A stretch of DNA of 64,000 bases from an uncultured Chthonomonadales bacterium (GTDB lineage Bacteria > Armatimonadota > Chthonomonadetes > Chthonomonadales > CAJBBX01), in contig CALLMM010000018.1 in assembly GCA_938005745.1 (NCBI GenBank), positions 65,454 through 129,453 of the forward strand, in the 5' to 3' direction. The notes beneath the pieces are model-generated. The model was given only the letters and a program-made list of their open reading frames with translations. It was not told where the DNA came from and made no database searches. The position numbers and the translations under genes were made by a program. Of the stretch, positions 16,326-26,439 are shown one piece after another; the first letter of the stretch is position 1, and the number at the start of each line of letters is the position of its first letter.

Positions 16326-17705
16326 ATGCAGACGATCATTGAGCCGTTCAAGATCAAGATGGTGGAGCCGATCCGCTTCACCACGCCGCAGGAGCGCGCC
16401 GATATCCTGCGCCGCGCGCACTACAACCCCTTTCATATCCATGCCGAGGAGGTGCTGATTGATCTGTTGACCGACAGCGGAACCTCAGCGATGTCGGCGG
16501 CGCAGTGGGGCGCGATGATGATCGCCGACGAGAGCTATTCGGGCAGCCGCAGCTTCTTCAAGTTCGAGAAGGTGGTCCGCGAGATCACAGGTCTGCGGCA
16601 TATCATCCCCACCCATCAGGGACGCGCCGCCGAGAAGATACTCTTTTCGGTGATGGGGGGCGCGGGAAAGATTATTCCGAGCAACAACCACTTCGACACC
16701 ACGCGGGGCAATATCGAGTACACGGGGGCGGAGGCGCTCGATCTGGTGATTGACGAGGGGCGCATCCCCTCCTCGCAGCACCCGTTCAAGGGCAATCTCG
16801 ACCTGGCGAAACTGGAGTCGCTCCTGGATCGCGCCGCCTCGCAGATTCCGCTGGGGATGCTGACCGTCACCAACAACACCGGCGGCGGGCAGCCGGTCTC
16901 GATGGCGAACATTCGCGCCGTGAGCGAGGCGCTGCGTCGGCGCGGCATCCCCTTCTTTCTGGACGCCTGCCGCTTTGCCGAAAACGCCTACTTCATCAAG
17001 CGGCGGGAGCCGGGCTACGCCGATAAGACGCCCCTGGAGATCGCGCAGGAGATGTTCTCCTACTGCGACGGGGCGACCTTCTCCGGCAAGAAGGACGGGC
17101 TGTCCAACATCGGGGGCTTTCTGGCGGTCAACGATGACGCACTGGCGGAGCAGGCGCGCAATCTCCTCATTCTGACGGAGGGCTTCCCAACCTACGGCGG
17201 ACTGGCGGCGCGCGACCTGGAGGCGCTGGCGATCGGCATTCAGGAGGCGCTGGAGGAGCGGTATCTGGACTACCGGCACGCCTGTGTGGAGTACTTTGCA
17301 CAGAAGCTGCGCGCGGGGGGCATTCAGATCGTTGAGCCGCCGGGCGGTCATGCCATCTATCTCGATGCCCGCGCCTTTCTGCCGCATCTGCCTGTGGAGC
17401 AGTATCCCGGGCAGGCGCTGGTCTGCGCGCTCTACGAGACCGGGGGCGTGCGGGGCGTGGAGATCGGCAGCGTGATGTTCGGCAAACGCGACCCGCAGAC
17501 CGGCGCGGAGTCGTATGCCCAGATGGATCTGGTGCGTCTGGCGCTGCCCCGAAGGGTCTATACGCAGAGCCATGTGGACTATCTGGGCGAGGTGATCCTG
17601 GAGACCTACCGCCGCCGGGAGGAGATCGGCGGCTTGCGCTTCACCTATCAGGCTCCCATCCTGCGCCACTTCACCGCCCGCTTCGAGCCGACGGCGTCCG
17701 CGTAA
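16326..17705 (+). CDS. tnaA: Tryptophanase / tyrosine phenol-lyase family enzyme, tryptophanase-like
   Basis: This PLP-dependent beta-eliminating lyase has 459 residues, the normal family length. Visible family segments are RFTTPQERADILRRAHYNPF at the start, IIPTHQGRAAEKILF near residue 95, and FLDACRFAENAYF. The PLP-lysine segment FSGKKDG is near residue 255, followed by GFPTYGG and a C-terminus ending LRHFTARFEP. At the place where tyrosine phenol-lyase has Arg (SMERG) this protein has Ile (GVEIG), as in E. coli tryptophanase. That favours cleavage of tryptophan to indole, pyruvate and ammonia. However, the lysine loop (SGKKDGLSNIGG) is closer to the phenol-lyase form, so the substrate is not certain. 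The ATG at 16326 has a GGAGGAG upstream. Confidence 0.82.
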   Translation: MQTIIEPFKIKMVEPIRFTTPQERADILRRAHYNPFHIHAEEVLIDLLTDSGTSAMSAAQWGAMMIADESYSGSRSFFKFEKVVREITGLRHIIPTHQGRAAEKILFSVMGGAGKIIPSNNHFDTTRGNIEYTGAEALDLVIDEGRIPSSQHPFKGNLDLAKLESLLDRAASQIPLGMLTVTNNTGGGQPVSMANIRAVSEALRRRGIPFFLDACRFAENAYFIKRREPGYADKTPLEIAQEMFSYCDGATFSGKKDGLSNIGGFLAVNDDALAEQARNLLILTEGFPTYGGLAARDLEALAIGIQEALEERYLDYRHACVEYFAQKLRAGGIQIVEPPGGHAIYLDARAFLPHLPVEQYPGQALVCALYETGGVRGVEIGSVMFGKRDPQTGAESYAQMDLVRLALPRRVYTQSHVDYLGEVILETYRRREEIGGLRFTYQAPILRHFTARFEPTASA

Positions 17706-17740
17706 AAAAACGACCGGCTGCATTTTCAGACAGCCGGTCG
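17704..17740 (-). terminator. Terminator between tryptophanase and atpC
   Basis: A perfect 10-bp stem (CGACCGGCTG/CAGCCGGTCG) is followed on the minus strand by seven T residues. The T run overlaps the tryptophanase stop codon. It ends the atpD-atpC transcript and may act in both directions. Confidence 0.85.
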
Positions 17741-17766
17741 CTCCTTCCTGCGAAGAGAGTTGCCGA

Positions 17767-18180
17767 TCAGCGGTTCTCGGTGAAAAGCTGTTTGACCTTG
17801 AGCCGGTTGGTCGCGCGCGCCAGAACCTGCAGCGCCTCCTCATAGTCCACCGCCGACCCGCTCTGAAGCTGCTCACGGGCGCGGGCGATGGCGGCTTCGC
17901 ACCGCTGGACGTCTATATCCTCCGCGCGCTCCGCCGAATCCGCCAGGATGATCACCTTGGAGCCGGTAACCTCCACAAAGCCGCCGCTGGTCGCGATAAA
18001 CTCCAGGTCCCCGTTCTCATACTCGACCTTGATCAAGCCGACCGTCATCCCGGTCATCAGGGGCGCGTGCCCCGACAGCACCCCGAACGATCCCTGAATG
18101 CCCGGCACGCGCACCGACTTCACCGGCTCGGAAAGGAGCACCTGTTCCGGCGTCACCAGTTCCAGTGGAAATGTCGCCAT
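17767..18180 (-). CDS. atpC: ATP synthase F1 subunit epsilon
   Basis: The 137-residue protein forms part of the central stalk and regulates hydrolysis. It begins FPLELVTPEQVLLSEPVKSVRVPG and contains GSFGVLSGHAPLMTGMTVG near residue 30 and GGFVEVTGSKVIILADSAE in the beta-barrel domain. The C-terminal helical hairpin is present (ARAREQLQSG to LARATNRLKV). It starts 15 bases after atpD, with a strong G-rich binding site. A terminator follows directly. The other F1 and Fo genes are not in the window. Confidence 0.95.
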   Translation of the reverse strand: MATFPLELVTPEQVLLSEPVKSVRVPGIQGSFGVLSGHAPLMTGMTVGLIKVEYENGDLEFIATSGGFVEVTGSKVIILADSAERAEDIDVQRCEAAIARAREQLQSGSAVDYEEALQVLARATNRLKVKQLFTENR

Positions 18181-18195
18181 GGCTTCCCCCCGACG

Positions 18196-19632
<1,437 letters not shown>

Positions 19633-19653
19633 TTATTCACGAGTTAACGCATC

Positions 19654-19683
19654 AGTGTAGCAGGATTTAGCGGAGCAAATCAA
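19654..19683 (-). promoter_or_regulatory. Possible promoter of atpD-atpC
   Basis: On the minus strand TTGATT and TACACT are separated by 18 bases. The -35 overlaps the 3' end of the upstream gene. The distance to the atpD start is about 55 bases. Confidence 0.35.
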
Positions 19684-20092
19684 GTGCCCCCTGTCCCGCG
19701 GCGAAGATTAGCAAAATTACCGAAAGGCATCCGCCTGTCTTTGCCGGAACCAGAGACCCGCCGGAGAAGCGCCGCTGCAGATCGGCGGAAGAGAGAGGCG
19801 CGCCGGTCGCGGCGTCTTTCGCCTCCCAGCCGAACCGCTGCGCCAGTCCCGCGCAGAACGATGCGGCGCGCTCTCCGGCAGCCTCGCTCACCCGGATCGG
19901 GACATGCACCTCCAGCCCTCGGGCGTTCTCTCCCTCGACCTCGATGCGCACCTCAATGCCGACATCCTCCTCCGCATCGGTATACAGGTAGACATCGGCA
20001 TCTCTCCGCATATCCGGCAGCCTCTGCAGGAAGCTCTCCACTTCGGCGCGCGGTTGTGGCTGCGCGCCGGTCAGCTTAACGCGATAACTCAC
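19667..20092 (-). CDS. Conserved-looking protein of unknown function
   Basis: The 141-residue protein starts with GTG behind a good AGGAG. It begins MSYRVKLTGAQPQPRAEVESFL and has alternating charged and hydrophobic strands (VYLYTDAEEDVGIEVRIEVEG, GLEVHVPIRV). A hydrophobic C-terminal segment (GCLSVILLIFAAGQGAL) could be a membrane anchor. I do not recognise the family. It lies between the MscS gene and atpD on the same strand. Confidence 0.55.
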   Translation of the reverse strand: MSYRVKLTGAQPQPRAEVESFLQRLPDMRRDADVYLYTDAEEDVGIEVRIEVEGENARGLEVHVPIRVSEAAGERAASFCAGLAQRFGWEAKDAATGAPLSSADLQRRFSGGSLVPAKTGGCLSVILLIFAAGQGALDLLR

Positions 20093-20193
20093 CGTATTGC
20101 TCCTGTTGGGTCGTGTGTGGAAACGGCAGGCGCGCAGCCTGCCCGGACAGGAAGCCCTCTCCTGTCCTCGAAAATCGGTCCTGACGGGATGGA

Positions 20194-21033
20194 CTATCCC
20201 GGCGGGATGCCTTCCTGGCGCAGACGCAGATGCACGGCTTCCCGAACGCGCATCTGCGCGAAAGGCAGGTTCTGCGGATCGGCGAGCACCTCGACCCGCA
20301 GCACAATCTTCGCCGCATCTAACGCCGAAACGCCTAGCACGCGGGGCGCGCCCTTCAGCAGTCCGCTCTCCGCGCGCAGCAGCTCCTCGCCCGTCTGATT
20401 GATCGCCTCTGCGGCGCGCTGCAGATCGGCGGAGGAGGCGATCCCCACATCCACGTAGCTCTCGACCTGTGTGCGCGAATGGTTGATCACCGTACTGATG
20501 TCGCCGTTGGAGAGCATCCAGATGCGCCCCTGATCGTCGCGCAGGCGGGTAACCCGCATACTCATCTCTTCGACAACGCCGGACGCCGTGCCTATCGTGA
20601 CATAGTCGCCGACCGCAAACTGATCTTCAATGATGAGAAAGAAGCCGGAGAGCATGTCGCGGGTCAGTTTGTTGGCGCCGATGCCGATGGCGATGCCTCC
20701 AATTCCCGCGGTCGCGATGATTCCGTTGACGTTGACCCCCAGCGCATCCAAAACCATCACCGCCAGCACAAAGGTCAGCAGGTAGGCGACGATGCTCTTC
20801 ACCAGCCCCTGCATGGTTCGGAGGCGATTGACGCGCTCCGCCTCCGCTTCGGAGGGGCGCGCTCTCCCCAGCGCAACCCGGCTTAGAGAGAGATCAATCA
20901 CGCGAAACAGCACCTGGCGCGCCACCCAGTAGACCAGGATGATGACCAGAATCTTCATGCCGCGCGCGACGGCGCCCTGAAGCGCCTCCTGATAGAGCGT
21001 CTGCCAGAAGACGGGGGTCAGAATCTGGCTCAT
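20194..21033 (-). CDS. MscS-family mechanosensitive ion channel
   Basis: The 279-residue protein has an N-terminal membrane region with helices ILVIILVYWVARQVLF and IVAYLLTFVLAVMVLDALGV. The pore-lining TM3 follows (IIATAGIGGIAIGIGANKLTRDMLSGFFLIIEDQF), with GDYVTIG and the MscS beta domain (GVVEEMSMRVTRLRDDQGR to IPNG-like MLSNGDI) after it. Such channels release solutes on osmotic downshock. The start at 21033 overlaps the stop of the upstream regulator gene by four bases (ATGA), so translation is coupled. A longer upstream reading is only the overlap of the regulator gene. Confidence 0.9.
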   Translation of the reverse strand: MSQILTPVFWQTLYQEALQGAVARGMKILVIILVYWVARQVLFRVIDLSLSRVALGRARPSEAEAERVNRLRTMQGLVKSIVAYLLTFVLAVMVLDALGVNVNGIIATAGIGGIAIGIGANKLTRDMLSGFFLIIEDQFAVGDYVTIGTASGVVEEMSMRVTRLRDDQGRIWMLSNGDISTVINHSRTQVESYVDVGIASSADLQRAAEAINQTGEELLRAESGLLKGAPRVLGVSALDAAKIVLRVEVLADPQNLPFAQMRVREAVHLRLRQEGIPPG

Positions 21034-23591
21034 GCGTCGGGAACCTCCAGCATGGCGCGCGCCCGGGCGATGATCTCCGGCAGCGGCATCTCCGCCACGC
21101 GCGCCGTCATCTGCGCCAGCCGCTCCGGTTCCATCCGGCTGCACAGCCGCTCATAGGTGCAGTTGTCCTCCTGCTCCGTCGGCAGTAGACAACTGCTCTC
21201 CAGACGACGCGCCGCCAGCAGCAGCACGGCGGCTCCGTCCAGATCGCCGATCTCCAGCACGATCTTGCCCAGATCCCAAAAGGTGCGCGCCAGACCGGGC
21301 AGGTCGCCAATCGCCTCGCGTATCTGCAGGCTCTCCGCCATCAGCCGCCGTCCGGTCACCACATGCCCGCGTTTCCAGGCGATCAGGCTCAGGGTGTGTA
21401 TCTGGTAGGAGCAGGCATCCTCATCGCCGAGCGCGCGGTTGAGCGCCAGGCACTCCTCCGCCAGGGCGCGCGCCTCGTCATCGTTGCCGGCGCGCAGCTC
21501 CATCATCGAGAGGTTCTGCAGCAGGATCGCCCGCTCCGGCAGGCAGTCCGCCTCCTCGGCAAGCTGCAGCCCCTCCCGGAAACGCTGCCGCGCCAGATCA
21601 AACCGCCCCTGATCGGTGGCAATCAGCCCCAGAATGCTGATGGCGTTGCAGGCGCGCGCGTGCAGGTTGTTGGCGCGATAGAACGCCAGGCTCTGGTTGA
21701 CGCAGGCTTCTCCCTCCTCGAAACGCCGCTGCATCCACGCCATGCCGCCCAGTGCAAGCAGCAGCGAGGCGAGCGAGGCGGTGTCGTCCGTATGCTGCAG
21801 CCCCTCCACCGCCCGGCAGACGATCTCATAGACGGAGGGCGTGATCCTCCCGCGCGTATGTGCGTAGCTTTCGAGCGCGTTCACCAGTTCGGCGACAAGC
21901 TGCCAGTGCCGGGTCTCATCCGCCCAGCGCATCGCGGCGTCCAGATTGCCGTGCTCCAGGTCGAGGCGCGCAATGGCGTGCCGCTGCTCCGCGCCGCTCA
22001 TCTTCGGTCCCCACTCCTGCGCCACCCGCAGATAACAGGCGGCGTGGCGCACGCGCAGCGCGGACAGATTGGTCACCTTCTCCAGCGCATACTCTCGCAC
22101 CAGAGAGAGCATCGCGTAGCGGGTCTCTCCCAGATGGGTTTCGGTGGTGAGCAGGGAGCGGTCGCGCAGGCTGAAGACGCCGTCGAGCACGTTCTCGCCC
22201 TCGCAGACCTCCTCCGCCGCCTCCAGAAAAAAGCCCCCCACGAAGACCGAAAGCTGCGCGAACAGGCTCCGCTCCTCCTCCGTGAGCAGATCGTACGACC
22301 AGTCCAGTGCGGCGCGCATCGTGCGCTGACGGTCGGGCATATCGCTGCGTCCGCCGGAGAGGAGATCGAAACGCCTCTCCAGACGCTGCGCAATCTGCGA
22401 GACGGTCATCCCGCGCACCCGCGCCGCCGCAAGCTCGATCGCCAGCGGAAGACCGTTTAACTGCTGACAGATGTTGACAATGGCGCGTATCTCCTGATTG
22501 TCCGCCGCGAAGTCCGGGCGCGCCGCCTGCGCGCGCTCCAGGAAGAGCAGCACGCTCTCCGTGTCCGACATGGGAGGAACCTGAAACTCATGCTCGCCCG
22601 AGAGATGCAGCAGCGCACGGGAGGTTACCAGACAGGTAACCCGCGGCAGCCGGGAGAGCAGGTCGCCCAGATCGCGCACCGCCGGAAGCAGATGCTCGAA
22701 GCTGTCCAGCACGATCAACACCCGCTTACTGCCCAGTTCATCCGCCACCATCTGCGCCGGTCCGGGCGTCATCGCCGTCTTCCCCAGGATCGCGGTGGCG
22801 ATCTCCGGGAGAAGCTGCGCGGGGTCCGAGACGGCGGAGAGGGGCACATGCCATACGCCGTCGGGAAAGTCTATCAGGTGATCGGCAGCCACCTGCAGCG
22901 CCAGCCGGGTCTTGCCGCATCCGCCCGGTCCGGTCAGCGTGATCAGGCGGGCTTTGCCGGGGGCGATCAGTTCGTGCAGGATGCCCAGCTCGCGTTCGCG
23001 CCCGATAAAGCTGGAGCGCTGCGCCGGAAGGTTGTTGGGCTGCGCCTCGAGGGTTCGCAGCGGCGGAAACTCCTGGATCAACTGCAGATGGCTCACCTGA
23101 AAGAGCCGCTCCGGCATCCCCAGATCGCGCAGGCGGTGCTCTCCGCGATCCAGCAGCGATACCCCCGGCGGCAGGTGATCACGCACCAGGGCGGCGGTCG
23201 CGGCGGAGAGGAGGATCTGTCCGCCGTGCGCCGCATCGCGTATGCGCCCGCAGCGGTTCACCGGCGGTCCCAGGTAGTCATCGCCGCGAATGGCGGGTTC
23301 GCCGGTATGGATGCCGATCCGAATGCGAATCCCCAAGTTCATCCGCCGCAGCGCGATCTGCACCTCCACCGCGCCCGCCAGCGCCTCATACGCGGTGTCA
23401 AAGACGTAGAAGAAGCTGTCTCCCTGCGTCTGTACCTCGTAGCCGTGATGACGCCCCAGAATATCGCGCACCAGACGATTATGGGTCTCCAGCATGGGCA
23501 GAAAATCGTCGCCATGCGCCTCCCACATGCGTGCGGAGCTTTCGATGTCCGTCATTAAAAATGTCACGGTTCCGGCAGGAGGCGTGCTCAT
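21030..23591 (-). CDS. Class III nucleotidyl cyclase-domain / STAND-type ATPase / TPR regulator
   Basis: The 853-residue protein has three parts. Residues 5-175 are a class III cyclase homology domain: TFLMTDIESSARMWE with the first metal Asp, GDSFFYVFD with the second, and PVNRCGRI with the transition-state Asn and Arg. The substrate-binding Lys is replaced by Gln (VQTQGD), so base specificity or activity is unclear. Residues about 200-480 are an ATPase with Walker A GPGGCGKTRLAL, Walker B RVLIVLDSFEHLL, and GLPLAIELAAARVR typical of the AfsR/LuxR-associated NB-ARC-like group. The remainder is alpha-helical TPR repeats. There is no DNA-binding domain at the C-terminus. It is coupled to the MscS gene downstream. 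Confidence 0.88.
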   Translation of the reverse strand: MSTPPAGTVTFLMTDIESSARMWEAHGDDFLPMLETHNRLVRDILGRHHGYEVQTQGDSFFYVFDTAYEALAGAVEVQIALRRMNLGIRIRIGIHTGEPAIRGDDYLGPPVNRCGRIRDAAHGGQILLSAATAALVRDHLPPGVSLLDRGEHRLRDLGMPERLFQVSHLQLIQEFPPLRTLEAQPNNLPAQRSSFIGRERELGILHELIAPGKARLITLTGPGGCGKTRLALQVAADHLIDFPDGVWHVPLSAVSDPAQLLPEIATAILGKTAMTPGPAQMVADELGSKRVLIVLDSFEHLLPAVRDLGDLLSRLPRVTCLVTSRALLHLSGEHEFQVPPMSDTESVLLFLERAQAARPDFAADNQEIRAIVNICQQLNGLPLAIELAAARVRGMTVSQIAQRLERRFDLLSGGRSDMPDRQRTMRAALDWSYDLLTEEERSLFAQLSVFVGGFFLEAAEEVCEGENVLDGVFSLRDRSLLTTETHLGETRYAMLSLVREYALEKVTNLSALRVRHAACYLRVAQEWGPKMSGAEQRHAIARLDLEHGNLDAAMRWADETRHWQLVAELVNALESYAHTRGRITPSVYEIVCRAVEGLQHTDDTASLASLLLALGGMAWMQRRFEEGEACVNQSLAFYRANNLHARACNAISILGLIATDQGRFDLARQRFREGLQLAEEADCLPERAILLQNLSMMELRAGNDDEARALAEECLALNRALGDEDACSYQIHTLSLIAWKRGHVVTGRRLMAESLQIREAIGDLPGLARTFWDLGKIVLEIGDLDGAAVLLLAARRLESSCLLPTEQEDNCTYERLCSRMEPERLAQMTARVAEMPLPEIIARARAMLEVPDA

Positions 23592-23713
23592 GGCGGCATT
23601 TCCGGGCAGAACGGGTCATGCAGTTGTCAGATAACAGGGCGCAGTCCCCGCGCCCGGATCCGCCAGGATGCGCAGGCGGGGGCGCGCCTCCGAAGCGCGG
23701 CCGCGCGCCGGGG

Positions 23714-24592
23714 TTACCGGTCGGTCGGAACGTCTGCGCGAAGAGAGTTTTCGGCGGCAAGCAGCGTGTTCTGCAGCAGCATCGCGATGGTCATCGGTCC
23801 GACCCCGCCGGGCACAGGCGTGATCCACGCGGCGACCTCGCGGGCAGACTCGAAATGCACGTCGCCGACATCGCCCCTGCGACCCGCCACCCGATTATAG
23901 CCCGCGTCTATCACGACCGCTCCCGGCTTGATCATCGCGCCGGTGATCATCTCGGCGCGACCGACCGCCGCCACCAGAATATCCGCCTCCCGGATCACCG
24001 ACGGCAGATCGCGGGTGCGGCTGTGGCAGATCGTTACGGTCGCATGCCGGTTGAGCAGCAGGAGCGCGACCGGCTTGCCGAGGATGATGCTGCGCCCGAC
24101 GACGACGGCGCGCTTTCCCTCGATCGGAATCTGATAGCGGTCGAGAAGCTCGATGATGCCGAGCGGCGTGCAGGAGATAAACGCCTCCTCCCCTGTGATC
24201 AACGCGCCCAGACTGGCGCGGCTGATCCCGTCCACATCCTTGTCCGGAGCCAGCAGAGACAGCGCGCGCGTCTCGTCCAGATGACGGGGAAGGGGATGCT
24301 GGATCAGAATGCCGTGCACGCGGGGATCGGCGTTGAGCCGATGGATCAGCGATTCGACCTCCTCCTGCGTCGCCGTGTCCGGGAGGCGGTGCGTCTCCGA
24401 CTCGATCCCGACCCAGCCGCAGGCTTTCTCCTTCATGCCGACATAGGCTTCCGACGCCGGATTGTCCCCGACCAGCACCGCCGCCAGACGCGGCGTAACG
24501 CCCCTCGCCGTCTTCAGCGCGGCAACCCGCTGGCTGATCTCCGCGCGGATGTCGCGCGCGGTCTTCTGTCCGTCCAGTATCTGTGCGCTCAC
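23714..24592 (-). CDS. folD: Bifunctional methylenetetrahydrofolate dehydrogenase / methenyltetrahydrofolate cyclohydrolase
   Basis: FolD interconverts methylene-, methenyl- and 10-formyl-tetrahydrofolate. The 292-residue protein has YVGMKEKACGWVGI with the catalytic Lys near residue 56, IQHPLPRHLDE near 97 and DVDGISRASLG near 122. The NADP-binding VVGRSIILGKPVALLLL and the C-terminal TPVPGGVGPMTIAMLLQNT are also present. The start is GTG. It lies 25 bases downstream of nusB on the same strand, a common pairing in bacteria. Confidence 0.96.
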   Translation of the reverse strand: MSAQILDGQKTARDIRAEISQRVAALKTARGVTPRLAAVLVGDNPASEAYVGMKEKACGWVGIESETHRLPDTATQEEVESLIHRLNADPRVHGILIQHPLPRHLDETRALSLLAPDKDVDGISRASLGALITGEEAFISCTPLGIIELLDRYQIPIEGKRAVVVGRSIILGKPVALLLLNRHATVTICHSRTRDLPSVIREADILVAAVGRAEMITGAMIKPGAVVIDAGYNRVAGRRGDVGDVHFESAREVAAWITPVPGGVGPMTIAMLLQNTLLAAENSLRADVPTDR

Positions 24593-24617
24593 ACAGAGGC
24601 TCCCGAATTTTTGAAGA

Positions 24618-25409
24618 TTAGACCTGCGCCGTCTGCATCACCAGCGAGCCGAGGATGCCGTTGACAAATCGCCCCGACTCCGCCGTACTGTACTTCTTGG
24701 CGATCTCAACCGCCTCGTTGATCGTCGCGCCGGCGGGGATGTCCGGCAGATAGAGGATCTCGTAGGCTGCCAGCCGCATGATATTCCGATCTACCGTCGC
24801 CTGACGATCCAGCGCCCAGCCGGTCGAGAGCGCGGAGAGCCGGTCATCTATCTCCTGCCTCTTCTCCAGCACGCCCCGCACGAGCGTCTGCGCGAAAGAG
24901 GCGGTATGCAGCGACGCGGGCAGGTGCCTGAGAAAGGTATGCTCCATCTGGTCGGCGCGCTTGAGGGCGAGAGCGATCAGTTCGGCGATGATCTCCGGCT
25001 GCAGCGTGTCGCGCTCCTTCAGGCGCAGCAGGCTCGCGCGCGTCTCCTCCAGCGCGCTGCGCATCATCTGCTCCGCCTGCGGCACATCCGGAGCCTGCGA
25101 TTCGCTGAAGAGCGCGCAGGTCTGCGAGGCGATCTCCTCCGCCAGTCTCCCCAGCAGAACCGACGCCGCCGAAGCAGCTCTCTTCACCTGCCGCTTACTG
25201 GCGGGAGAGAGTTCTCCGGCGCGCTCCTGCGCTGTCTGTTTCAGCAGAGCCTGTGCGTCCTGTACAGACTGCGTCATCGGCGTATCCACCATACTGCGCG
25301 CCTGCGCGAAGATGTCTTCCAACGCCTCAGATAACGGCTTCTTCCCGACATCCATCTGATAGAGCGCTTTCAGAGCCATCTCACGCGCGACACGTCGAGC
25401 GTTTATCAC
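24618..25409 (-). CDS. nusB: Transcription antitermination factor NusB with a large internal insertion
   Basis: NusB with NusE (ribosomal protein S10) supports antitermination of rRNA operons. The N-terminal helix RRVAREMALKALYQMDV is typical. The C-terminal half has LVRGVLEKRQEIDDRL, then VDRNIMRLAAYEIL, IPAGATINEAVEIAKKYS and FVNGILGSL, all classic NusB. Between them, roughly residues 35-150, lies an extra helical, Gln/Ala/Glu-rich block, so the protein has 263 residues instead of the usual 130-160. The GTG at 25409 has GGGAGGG upstream; the longer frame starting at 25508 has no comparable signal. Confidence 0.88.
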   Translation of the reverse strand: MINARRVAREMALKALYQMDVGKKPLSEALEDIFAQARSMVDTPMTQSVQDAQALLKQTAQERAGELSPASKRQVKRAASAASVLLGRLAEEIASQTCALFSESQAPDVPQAEQMMRSALEETRASLLRLKERDTLQPEIIAELIALALKRADQMEHTFLRHLPASLHTASFAQTLVRGVLEKRQEIDDRLSALSTGWALDRQATVDRNIMRLAAYEILYLPDIPAGATINEAVEIAKKYSTAESGRFVNGILGSLVMQTAQV

Positions 25410-25597
25410 TGCGCCCTCCCTGCCTGACTGCCTTCGCCGACGCACAGACGCCGGACCCTCTTCGTAGACAAGTCTGATTTCCTGTGTATTGTGATACCTT
25501 AATTTCACGCTTTTGACCGAGCTTCCTGCTGTCAGGCGCGGCGGATCTTTTCGGACAGCGCGCCGACGGGATCGCGAGGAATCGTACGGGATCGCAA

Positions 25598-25627
25598 TTG
25601 ACAGGCGGCGCGGGAATAGTTTATAAT
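25598..25627 (+). promoter_or_regulatory. Consensus sigma-70 promoter of the peroxiredoxin gene
   Basis: A perfect TTGACA at 25598-25603 and a perfect TATAAT at 25622-25627 are separated by 18 bases, about 80 bases before the GTG start. It is the strongest promoter match in the window. Confidence 0.85.
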
Positions 25628-25704
25628 CTATAGTAAGTTAGTAAGATTTACCGGCGCGATTCCCGTGAGGGAACGGCTGACCGCTCATAGAGGAGGAACA
25701 GACC

Positions 25705-26328
25705 GTGGCTATTGGAATCAATGAGCTGGCTCCCGATTTTACGGCAGTCAGCACGCACGGGGAGATTCGCCTCTCCGACTACGAAGGCAAGTGGGTGATC
25801 CTCTTCTCGCACCCCGCCGACTTTACCCCCGTCTGCACCACGGAGTTTGTCGAGTTTGCCAGACACAGCGATGAGTTGAAGAGTCTCAACACGCAGTTGA
25901 TCGGTCTGTCGGTGGACAGCGTCTACGCCCATATCGCCTGGATCCGCAACATCGAAGAGAAGTTCGGCGTCAAGATCACCTTCCCGGTCATCGCCGACCT
26001 GGACACGAAGGTGGCGCAGCTTTTCGGCATGATCCAGCCCAACGCCGACTCGACTGCCACCGTGCGCGCCGTCTTCGTGATTGATCCCAAGCGGGTGGTG
26101 CGGGCGGTGGTCTACTATCCGCTGACCAACGGGCGCAACATAGACGAGATCATCCGGCTGGTGAAGGCGCTGCAGACCCACGACGCCAATAACGTCGCCA
26201 CGCCCGCCAACTGGCAGCCCGGCGATCCGGTGATCGTCAAGCCGCCGCTCACGCAGGAGGGCGCGGAGAAGCGGCTGCAGGAGGGGCTGGACGCCAAAGA
26301 CTGGTACTTCGCCCAAAAGAGCCTGTAG
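25705..26328 (+). CDS. One-Cys peroxiredoxin (Prx6/AhpC-TSA type)
   Basis: This thiol peroxidase reduces H2O2 and organic peroxides. The 207-residue protein has GKWVILFSHPADFTPVCTTEF with the peroxidatic Cys near residue 44, FPVIADLDTKVAQLFGM, and RAVFVIDPKRVVRA. No second cysteine is present anywhere, so it cannot form the intramolecular resolving disulfide of a typical 2-Cys enzyme. The C-terminal extension (NWQPGDPVIVKPPL) is as in Prx6 proteins. It starts with GTG behind AGGAGG and is transcribed from a consensus promoter. A GAAA-loop hairpin follows. Confidence 0.93.
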   Translation: MAIGINELAPDFTAVSTHGEIRLSDYEGKWVILFSHPADFTPVCTTEFVEFARHSDELKSLNTQLIGLSVDSVYAHIAWIRNIEEKFGVKITFPVIADLDTKVAQLFGMIQPNADSTATVRAVFVIDPKRVVRAVVYYPLTNGRNIDEIIRLVKALQTHDANNVATPANWQPGDPVIVKPPLTQEGAEKRLQEGLDAKDWYFAQKSL

Positions 26329-26371
26329 CGGCGGACAAACTTCCCCTGTAATAATCTTATCATGCACGAAT

Positions 26372-26393
26372 AGAGACGGCGAAAGCCGTCTCT
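26372..26393 (+). terminator. Hairpin terminator after peroxiredoxin
   Basis: A perfect 9-bp stem (AGAGACGGC/GCCGTCTCT) closes a GAAA loop, 44 bases after the stop. The U-rich tail is poor (GTGTCAT), so efficiency is uncertain. Confidence 0.6.
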
Positions 26394-26439
26394 GTGTCAT
26401 AATAGCTCTATCCCGGGCAACCGTCCACTGGAGGGCTGC

